Source: Nitrospirales bacterium (GTDB taxonomy: Bacteria > Nitrospirota > Nitrospiria > Nitrospirales > UBA2166). From it: DNA of 11,092 bases. The notes beneath the pieces were generated by a model. The model saw only the letters and a list, made by a program, of their open reading frames with translations. It ran no database searches and was not told where the DNA came from. The position numbers were made by a program, and so were the translations under genes. Where the stretch lies: assembly GCA_029261375.1 (NCBI GenBank), contig JAJDBL010000031.1, positions 1 to 11,092 on the forward strand, read 5' to 3'. Positions 6,781 through 11,092 of this stretch are shown piece after piece; the stretch's first letter is position 1; every line of letters begins with the position of its first letter.

Positions 6781-7282
6781 TGTGATTGTAGAGACAACCC
6801 GGTTTGGTGTATTGGAGGTTGATGAGGGCGAAGTGATTCACTTTGTGCAAGGGCTTCCTGGCTTTCCCGAGTCACGACGGTTTCTTCTCCGTGAACACAC
6901 TCGCGAAGCTCCATTTTATTGGCTGCAATCGCTGGATGATCCTGGTCTTGCGTTTATGATTATTGACCCCGTTCTCATCAAGCCGGACTATAAGATGTCG
7001 ATTCCAAAACATGCGTTTGATGATCTTGATACCAAAGACGGCGACGAAATAAAGGTTACTGTGATCCTGACCATTCCTCCGGGGGAACCGGATAATATCA
7101 CGGCGAATCTTCAAGCTCCGCTTGTGTTCAACACCGCCAATCGATTTGGAAAACAGTTGATTTTAGTCGATCAGTACACGACGCGGTATCCGTTGACCGT
7201 GTCGGAGGAGAGCACAGAGACCGTGAGCGCGCCTCGCGTTCCGAGCCCTGATCAACCCGTTGCGGCTACGGCTGCGCCGTGA
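6773..7282 (+). CDS. fliW: FliW, flagellar assembly factor and CsrA antagonist
   Basis: FliW binds CsrA and flagellin; free FliW sequesters CsrA and so lets flagellin mRNA be translated when flagellin leaves the cell. The 169-residue product shows the family signature: TTRFGVLEVDEGEVIHFVQGLPGFPESRRFLLRE, then PFYWLQSLDDPGLAFMIIDP, then ILTIPPGEPDNITANLQAPLVFN and GKQLILVDQYTTRYPL. Residues after about 148 form a Ser/Pro/Ala-rich tail beyond the conserved fold. The start ATG 6773 lies within the csrA end and has AGGGAGGA at 6758-6765 at ideal spacing. It is the last plus-strand gene of the block. The flagellin gene that often follows is not here; a minus-strand gene ends one base further on. 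Confidence 0.95.
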   Translation: MSNVIVETTRFGVLEVDEGEVIHFVQGLPGFPESRRFLLREHTREAPFYWLQSLDDPGLAFMIIDPVLIKPDYKMSIPKHAFDDLDTKDGDEIKVTVILTIPPGEPDNITANLQAPLVFNTANRFGKQLILVDQYTTRYPLTVSEESTETVSAPRVPSPDQPVAATAAP

Positions 7283-7283
7283 A

Positions 7284-8006
7284 TCATGGGTGTGGAGTAG
7301 GGGGGGAGTGCTGTTCCTTGCGCTGGTCTGCACGTATTTTTAGCAGCCGAGAAATCTCGAAGTAGATTGAGTTGCGGGTCCGATTGTAGTGGGTGCGAGA
7401 AGCACTGACTGGTGTTAGCCCACGGCTATTTTTGATCGTCATATCCGCACCCGCAAGAATCAGCAGATCGACCATGCTCTTATCGCCCAACCGTATCGCC
7501 CAATGGAGTGGTGTGCCATTCAGGCCATCATTCCATTCAATCGTCCCAATAGCATTCACATCGGCATTGTGTTGAATCAAGATGTCGGCAAGGTCATTGC
7601 GATGTAATATCGTCGCGATATGTAATGCCGTCCCTCCGGTTTTGGCTTGAGCATTCACATCCGCTCCTGAAGAAAGGAGCGCCTTCATCACATCCGTTTT
7701 CCCGGCAATCAGCGCGATCTGGAGTGCGGTCCGTCCCCTGATGTCTGTGGCATCTAGGGCGACGCCATGCGCTGTGAGCACGTGGATAATCGCCGTGTGG
7801 CCATTTGCCGATGCATAGTGAAGCGGAAGGTTGCCTGCTTCATCGGCCTCGTTTGCTCCATATCCTTCAGCAAGGAGCTGGTGCATCGTTTCTACGTCTC
7901 CAGCTTTCGCCGCATCGTGTAGCTCGGATGCCCACAGAGTCGGCACCGCGATGAGTAAGACGATGAACAGGATTGCCGCAACATTGTACATCCGACTTAT
8001 TCGCAT
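7284..8006 (-). CDS. Exported ankyrin-repeat protein
   Basis: The 240-residue product begins with a signal-peptide-like segment (MRISRMYNVAAILFIVLLIAVPTLWAS, cleavage probably after about residue 26) followed by about five ankyrin repeats: near 27-57, 59-89, 92-122, 125-153 and 164-194. Typical consensus pieces are NLPLHYASANGHTAIIHVL, GRTALQIALIAGKTDVMKALLSSGADVNAQ and GTPLHWAIRLGDKSMVDLLILAGAD. The fourth-to-fifth junction carries an insertion (IGTIEWNDGLN). The C-terminal 35 residues are charged and Pro-rich. Ankyrin repeats mediate protein-protein binding; with the signal peptide this copy likely acts in the periplasm or outside, partner unknown. AGAGGA lies 4 bases before the ATG. It is in line with and downstream of the ion-channel gene, but a repeat element fills the gap, so co-transcription is uncertain. 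Its stop is one base from the fliW stop (convergent). Confidence 0.85.
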   Translation of the reverse strand: MRISRMYNVAAILFIVLLIAVPTLWASELHDAAKAGDVETMHQLLAEGYGANEADEAGNLPLHYASANGHTAIIHVLTAHGVALDATDIRGRTALQIALIAGKTDVMKALLSSGADVNAQAKTGGTALHIATILHRNDLADILIQHNADVNAIGTIEWNDGLNGTPLHWAIRLGDKSMVDLLILAGADMTIKNSRGLTPVSASRTHYNRTRNSIYFEISRLLKIRADQRKEQHSPPTPHP

Positions 8007-8055
8007 TCCGTCCTCTTGTCTACTGGTTTCGTAACGATTAGGTGTTCCGGATGTC

Positions 8056-8125
8056 GAAGTCAGGAGTCAGAATGATGAGGCCGGAAATGTCCGAAGCTCT
8101 ATGCTGAATACTGACTCCTGAAATC
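8056..8125. repeat. Dispersed inverted repeat, copy 2 (ankyrin-channel gap)
   Basis: GAAGTCAGGAGTCAGAAT at 8056-8073 is identical to 1533-1550 in the flgI-flgJ gap, and the identity extends two more bases (GA). A mirrored arm at 8106-8125 (GAATACTGACTCCTGAAATC) can pair with it, leaving about 32 bases between the arms. The element lies entirely between the start of the ankyrin gene and the end of the channel gene. It may also act as a hairpin at the 3' end of the channel transcript, but no T-run follows. Confidence 0.75.
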
Positions 8126-8132
8126 TTGCCCT

Positions 8133-8975
8133 TCAACGGGCCTCTTGGTCGTGGGCCTTCCGATCTTTGTTTGTCGTATCGATATGTCGCTCCATGTTAT
8201 CTAGCGCAGTCCGCATGGCTTGGACGGCATCAAGGAGATCTGGAATCTCGGCGCGGGCTTGCTCCTCACGGATGGTCTTTCGTGCTTCGTCCATGCTGTT
8301 GAGTATCACACCGATTAGCATATTAAAGATCACGAACGTCGCGAACAAGACGAAGCTAACAAAAAAGATCCAGGAAAAGGGGTAGCGCTCCATGGTGGTG
8401 TACATCAGATCCGTCCAATCTTCAAGCGTCAGTACCCGGAAGAGACTGAGGAGCGAGATGTGAATTGTGCCCCAATATTGCGGGTCATGCGTGCCAAACC
8501 ATGTCTGCCCGATCACGGCATACACGTAAAAGAGAAGGCTGGCAAGCAATACCATCTGTCCGATGGCAGGAATGCTGTGCATGACAGCGACCACCATGAC
8601 TTGCATACTAGGGAGCGCGCTCAGTAGGCGAAGGACCCTCAACAACCGGATCAGACGTAGGATCGTCGTTTGGTTCTCAATGCCAGGAACAAACGCTGCG
8701 GCGACAATGATGAAGTCGAATACGTTCCAGCCATCGCGGAAGAAGTGGTGTGGACGGCGTCCACAGGCAATCATCTTGAGCACAATCTCGAAGACAAAGA
8801 TTCCCAAAATGATTTTGTCGCCCATGTGCAGTAATTCGCCAAAGCGGGTGACCATGGCCGGGTATGTTTCCATACCAATGATCACCGCGTTGGTCAGGAT
8901 GACGAAGACGATGAAGCCGGTGAACGGAGGTGACGTCGTGATTCGGACGCACAATGAAACCAGTGATTGCCACAT
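8133..8975 (-). CDS. Voltage-gated cation channel, BacNav/NaChBac type, possibly Ca2+-selective
   Basis: This 280-residue product is a six-helix, single-domain voltage-gated channel that should work as a tetramer in the inner membrane. Segments: S1 about 17-37, S2 about 52-71 (Glu63, Lys67), S3 about 83-97 (DGWNVFDFIIV, Asp87), S4 about 103-121 with four arginines at three-residue spacing (107, 110, 113, 116) followed by SALPSMQ, S5 about 128-155, pore loop 170-190, S6 about 198-228 (FVIFNMLIGVILNSM). A charged C-terminal helix (229-265) fits the family's neck and coiled coil. The selectivity filter (183-189, bases 8409-8429) is TLEDWTD rather than the TLESW(S/A) of sodium-selective members. 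Engineered NaChBac/NavAb mutants with acidic residues at these sites became calcium-permeable, so calcium conduction is inferred. The ribosome-binding site is weak. Confidence 0.9.
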   Translation of the reverse strand: MWQSLVSLCVRITTSPPFTGFIVFVILTNAVIIGMETYPAMVTRFGELLHMGDKIILGIFVFEIVLKMIACGRRPHHFFRDGWNVFDFIIVAAAFVPGIENQTTILRLIRLLRVLRLLSALPSMQVMVVAVMHSIPAIGQMVLLASLLFYVYAVIGQTWFGTHDPQYWGTIHISLLSLFRVLTLEDWTDLMYTTMERYPFSWIFFVSFVLFATFVIFNMLIGVILNSMDEARKTIREEQARAEIPDLLDAVQAMRTALDNMERHIDTTNKDRKAHDQEAR

Positions 8976-9050
8976 ATGAACTTAGGACCTGTTGAGTAAA
9001 ACCTGGCTTTGGCTGGTGCTCATTTTCCCGTAGTTGTTATCCATCCAGGT

Positions 9051-9082
9051 CCCCCCTTTGGAAAAGGGGGCTAGGGGGATTT
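9051..9082. repeat. C/G-tract hairpin repeat
   Basis: CCCCCTTT at 9052-9059 pairs perfectly with AAAGGGGG at 9063-9070 around a 3-base loop, followed by CTAGGGGGATTT. Words of this kind (C-run, TTT, AAAGGGGG, CTAGGGGG) recur in intergenic regions of many unrelated bacterial genomes, as far as I recall. Only one copy is in this window. It lacks a following T-run on either strand, so it is not a standard intrinsic terminator, though it could stabilise or end the 3' region of the regulator transcript. Confidence 0.6.
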
Positions 9083-9127
9083 CCCAATCGTATCCACGTT
9101 CGAATTCGATGCGTTGTCCTACACCGA

Positions 9128-9147
9128 TTCCTGAGTTTTCTTAGGAA
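9128..9147 (-). terminator. Weak stem-loop downstream of the regulator gene
   Basis: TTCCTGAG at 9128-9135 and CTTAGGAA at 9140-9147 form an 8-base stem around a 4-base loop. One pair is a mismatch in DNA; it is a G-U wobble in plus-strand RNA but A-C in the minus-strand transcript. It lies about 29 bases past the regulator's stop codon. No U-tract follows on the minus strand, so termination is uncertain. Confidence 0.2.
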
Positions 9148-9175
9148 GCGGAGCATTGTAACAACACAGCGACGC

Positions 9176-10636
9176 TCATGGGAGCATGGTGTCCGACGGT
9201 TTTCGAAGTTTCATCTTCTGCATCCGTGAAAAGAGCGTCTGCGGTTTCACGCCCAGCAATTCTGCTGCGCCGCCACGCCCGTAAATCTTCCATCCAGTAT
9301 GGCGCAGTGCGGTGAGAAGATTGTTTCTTTCACGTTCCCGCATCTCCGTTTCGGTATACATGACATCGTCGATGGCTACCGCCTTCGCCCGTTCGGTGAG
9401 GGAAGATCGCTTTAGTTTACGATCACGGCTTGGAACGTCTAATCGAAGTTCGCCTTGAGGAGAGATAATCAGTGCGCGTTCCATGACGTTCTGTAATTCT
9501 CGAATGTTGCCTGGCCAATCATAGGCTTGGAGTTGGTGTACCTGCGGGATGGTGAGTTCGTGTTTTGGTCGACGCAGGGATTTTGCTGAACATATAAGGA
9601 TGTGTGCCGCAAGGTGGGGAATGTCGTCGAGTCGATGTCGGAGTGGCGCGATCTCGATGGGGAAGACATTGAGACGGTAGAACAGATCCGCGCGAAATCG
9701 TCCGGCGTCGACGTCAGCATGAAGATCGCGATTCGTCGCGGCGATGATGCGCACGTTGACCGTACGTGTCGACTCATCTCCGACACGTTCATATTGTCGT
9801 TCCTGAATGACCCGCAGAAGTCGAGATTGTAAGTCGAGCGGGATCTCTCCAACTTCATCGAGAAAGATGGTGCCTCCATCAGCTGCTTCAAACCGCCCTG
9901 GTCGATCTTTGGTTGCCCCAGTAAAGGCCCCTTTTACATGTCCGAAGAATTCGCTTTCGTAGAGGTCGCGAGGGATCGACGCGCAATTCACGCGAATCAT
10001 CGGTCCGTTTTTGCGTGCACTCCGCCGATGAATTTCTCGCGCGACTAATTCCTTTCCTGTTCCAGATTCTCCGAGGATGAGGACGTTTGCGTCGGTGGGG
10101 GCGACCAGTTCAATCTGTTCAATGACCGCGCGTAGCGCTGGGGTCTGACCGACGAGGTCACCAAACGCCTGCGCTTCCTCAACGGCCTCTTGTAGATATA
10201 GATTCTCGGCGTGGAGCCGGGCGGTTTCACGTTGAAGCTGTTCGGCGTGCTTTCGTTCGGTAATGTCACGGATGATCCCAGCGTAGTAGGCGTTGCCGTT
10301 CTCGCGCCACGTCGAGAGCGTGAGTTCTAGCGGAAACTCATCTCCATCTTTTCGTTTTCCATGGAGTTCTGCGGTCTTCCCGAGAATGCTACCCTTGCCG
10401 GTCGCCCCAAGACGTTCGAGCCCGGCCTTGTGCGCCGCTTGATACCGGTCGGGCATTAACGTCGTCAAAGGTTTCCCGACGATGTCATCGATCTCGTAGC
10501 CGAAGGTATGTGTTGCGCCAAGATTCCACCACACGATATGGCCTGTGTGGTCGCTGATAACGATCGCGTCGCTCGTGCTTTGCGCCACGGCATCGAATCT
10601 AGCTCCGGCGCCGGATGATGATGGCTGATTACTCAT
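9176..10636 (-). CDS. PAS-domain sigma-54 enhancer-binding transcriptional activator
   Basis: The 486-residue protein has three parts. Residues about 13-130 form a PAS sensor domain ([41 protein letters not shown], ending [11 protein letters not shown]), followed by a short coiled-coil linker (128-158). Residues about 160-390 are an AAA+ sigma-54 activation domain: Walker A GESGTGKE (189-196), GAFTGA loop (236-241) that contacts sigma-54, Walker B GGTIFLDE (254-261), ATNRDL (300-305), [14 protein letters not shown] with the arginine-finger region, and [15 protein letters not shown]. The C-terminus is a Fis-type helix-turn-helix (about 440-476) of the FhlA style ([28 protein letters not shown]). 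It should activate sigma-54 promoters by ATP hydrolysis in response to a cytoplasmic signal sensed directly by PAS, without a kinase. It is divergent from the gene at 11019, a plausible target. The ribosome-binding site before ATG is poor. The gene is intact and full length. Confidence 0.93.
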   Translation of the reverse strand: MSNQPSSSGAGARFDAVAQSTSDAIVISDHTGHIVWWNLGATHTFGYEIDDIVGKPLTTLMPDRYQAAHKAGLERLGATGKGSILGKTAELHGKRKDGDEFPLELTLSTWRENGNAYYAGIIRDITERKHAEQLQRETARLHAENLYLQEAVEEAQAFGDLVGQTPALRAVIEQIELVAPTDANVLILGESGTGKELVAREIHRRSARKNGPMIRVNCASIPRDLYESEFFGHVKGAFTGATKDRPGRFEAADGGTIFLDEVGEIPLDLQSRLLRVIQERQYERVGDESTRTVNVRIIAATNRDLHADVDAGRFRADLFYRLNVFPIEIAPLRHRLDDIPHLAAHILICSAKSLRRPKHELTIPQVHQLQAYDWPGNIRELQNVMERALIISPQGELRLDVPSRDRKLKRSSLTERAKAVAIDDVMYTETEMRERERNNLLTALRHTGWKIYGRGGAAELLGVKPQTLFSRMQKMKLRKPSDTMLP

Positions 10637-10771
10637 TGATGGTCATCGGAGGAATCGGCAAGGTGTTTCGGTTGAAGGTAGTAGCAGGGAAGTGCATGAG
10701 CAGCGGATATGAAGTAATGAAAGGTCGAATCGTGTTTGGTTCTGGTCGATTGGTTTAATTTAGATCATTTT

Positions 10772-10795
10772 CCTTCAGCCTTCAGCCTTCAGCCT
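10772..10795. repeat. Tandem heptamer CCTTCAG x3
   Basis: The heptamer CCTTCAG is repeated three times without error (10772-10792) and followed by CCT, the start of a fourth unit. It is a small tandem repeat marking the boundary between the GC-richer regulator leader and the AT-rich part. Copy number could vary between strains. No coding role is apparent. Confidence 0.85.
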
Positions 10796-10806
10796 GTCAC
10801 ATATAT

Positions 10807-10821
10807 ATAGAATGATTCTAT
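10807..10821. promoter_or_regulatory. 7-1-7 palindrome, Fur/PerR-box-like
   Basis: ATAGAATGATTCTAT is a perfect palindrome of two 7-base arms around one G. The 7-1-7 shape and the AAT-n-ATT core are those of Fur-family operators (PerR TTATAATnATTATAA matches at 10 of 14 arm positions; Fur TGATAATnATTATCA at fewer). It lies just upstream of the sigma-28-like candidate. Binding by a Fur-family protein is only a guess. Confidence 0.3.
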
Positions 10822-10830
10822 TCATTTCAA

Positions 10831-10857
10831 CAAAATATCGTTATATGCAACCGATAA
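10831..10857 (+). promoter_or_regulatory. Candidate sigma-28 (FliA) promoter
   Basis: ACCGATAA at 10850-10857 matches 7 of 8 bases of the sigma-28 -10 element GCCGATAA. Exactly 11 bases upstream, CAAAATAT at 10831-10838 matches 5 of 8 bases of TAAAGTTT. It points towards the gene at 11019, about 155 bases from the likely start of transcription. The spacing is right but the -35 is weak, and the region is AT-rich, which raises the chance of accidental matches. Confidence 0.3.
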
Positions 10858-10877
10858 TTCAGTGTAACCGAAAATTC
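10849..10877. repeat. 12-bp direct repeat (AACCGAtAATTC)
   Basis: AACCGATAATTC at 10849-10860 recurs as AACCGAAAATTC at 10866-10877, with one mismatch and a start-to-start distance of 17 bases. The first copy overlaps the sigma-28-like -10. The pair could be a tandem operator, or a duplicated stretch. Confidence 0.55.
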
Positions 10878-10914
10878 GTTTAATTGTTGGGGATGGGAAA
10901 CAAGCAGAAAGTTT

Positions 10915-10947
10915 ATAGATATCAACGTCTTAGATGGTGATATCTAT
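10915..10947. promoter_or_regulatory. Perfect 10-bp inverted repeat, possible operator or leader hairpin
   Basis: ATAGATATCA at 10915-10924 is the exact reverse complement of TGATATCTAT at 10938-10947, with 13 bases between them. Arm centres are 23 bases apart, close to two helical turns, which suits a dimeric regulator bound on one face. If transcription starts upstream, the RNA would form a 10-bp A/U-rich stem instead. The divergent enhancer-binding regulator is one candidate binder. Confidence 0.4.
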
Positions 10948-10948
10948 C

Positions 10949-10964
10949 TAGCACAGGAAATGCA
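10949..10964 (+). promoter_or_regulatory. Weak sigma-54-like promoter site
   Basis: TAGCAC at 10949-10954, five bases, then ATGCA at 10960-10964 has the exact spacing of the sigma-54 consensus TGGCAC-N5-TTGCA. It differs in one base of the normally near-invariant GG pair and in one base of the -12 element. The neighbouring divergent sigma-54 activator gene makes it worth noting, but the GG defect argues against it. Confidence 0.2.
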
Positions 10965-11018
10965 AAGAGGTGTACTGGAGATAGTTTCACAGGAAAGTTC
11001 CACAAGGGAGGGAAGCGA

Positions 11019-11092
11019 ATGCTACGAACAAGCCGGAAGATCAGCGTTGCCGTGGTCGGGTTATCGATACTGTCAGTGTTTATGTTCTCGCA
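11019..11092 (+). CDS. 5' end of an unidentified gene with an exported or membrane N-terminus (partial)
   Basis: ATG 11019 is preceded by AGGGAGG at 11005-11011 with 7 bases spacing, a strong ribosome-binding site. The 24 readable residues are MLRTSRKISVAVVGLSILSV followed by FMFS: basic residues then a hydrophobic stretch, as in a signal peptide or first membrane helix. The window ends before any family feature. It is transcribed away from the sigma-54 activator, across the structured intergenic region. The function is unknown. Confidence 0.7.
   Translation, partial: MLRTSRKISVAVVGLSILSVFMFS

Larger units (their letters stand above)
8976..9175. other. Intergenic gap between channel and regulator genes
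   Basis: These 200 bases hold no open frame that I would call. They contain the hairpin repeat at 9051-9082 and a small stem-loop at 9128-9147. The promoter of the channel gene should lie here on the minus strand, but I cannot point to a convincing -35/-10 pair. Confidence 0.5.
10637..11018. other. AT-rich divergent intergenic region
   Basis: These 382 bases separate the minus-strand regulator from the plus-strand gene at 11019. I see no gene in them. The left 135 bases, nearest the regulator, show nothing I can name. The right part is markedly AT-rich and holds a triple heptamer, a 15-base palindrome, promoter candidates, a direct repeat and a perfect inverted repeat, each listed separately. 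This density suggests a regulated promoter for the plus-strand gene. Confidence 0.6.

Noticed and set aside
8563..8979. Plus-strand open frame of 138 residues across the channel gene
   Set aside because: It is antisense to an intact channel with clear S1-S6 and pore motifs, and its translation has no recognisable feature.
9051..9082. Intrinsic terminator at the C/G hairpin
   Set aside because: The stem is strong but no T-run follows on either strand, and the words look like a dispersed repeat.
1..11092. CRISPR array, tRNA, rRNA or complete insertion sequence
   Set aside because: I found no regularly spaced repeats with spacers, no cloverleaf or rRNA-like stretch, and no transposase gene.

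Overview
This is a bacterial chromosome window of moderate GC content, judged by eye. The flagellar gene set, the chained hook-junction/csrA/fliW order and several kinds of dispersed intergenic repeat suggest a member of the Nitrospirota, most likely Nitrospira-like. That assignment rests partly on my memory of repeats in those genomes and was not checked by a search.

Positions 1-7282, plus strand: the late part of a flagellar operon. It runs flgH (3' end only), flgI (P-ring), flgJ (rod-binding domain only), flgM (anti-sigma-28), flgN (hook-junction chaperone), flgK and flgL (hook-filament junction), csrA (RNA-binding regulator) and fliW (CsrA antagonist). From flgJ onward the genes are tightly packed, with overlaps at flgM/flgN (14 nt) and csrA/fliW (8 nt). 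Together they finish the basal-body rings, then switch on late genes and control flagellin translation through sigma-28/FlgM and CsrA/FliW. Two gaps in this operon (flgH-flgI and flgI-flgJ) are filled by palindromic repeat elements.

Positions 7284-10636, minus strand: a non-flagellar block read towards the flagellar operon. In transcription order it holds a PAS/sigma-54 enhancer-binding regulator, a voltage-gated cation channel of the bacterial NaChBac/BacNav type whose filter reads TLEDWTD, and an exported ankyrin-repeat protein that ends one base from the end of fliW. Two more repeats lie between these genes.

Positions 10637-11018: an AT-rich, structured intergenic region between the divergent regulator gene and a new plus-strand gene. 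It contains a triple heptamer repeat, a 7-1-7 palindrome, a sigma-28-like promoter candidate, a 12-bp direct repeat, a perfect 10-bp inverted repeat and a weak sigma-54-like site. The gene from 11019 starts with a signal-peptide-like N-terminus and is cut by the window end.

The best candidates for something unusual are the channel with three acidic filter residues, which predicts calcium permeability; the oversized FlgL carrying FliD-type flagellin-IN modules; and the repeat elements that occupy flagellar operon junctions.
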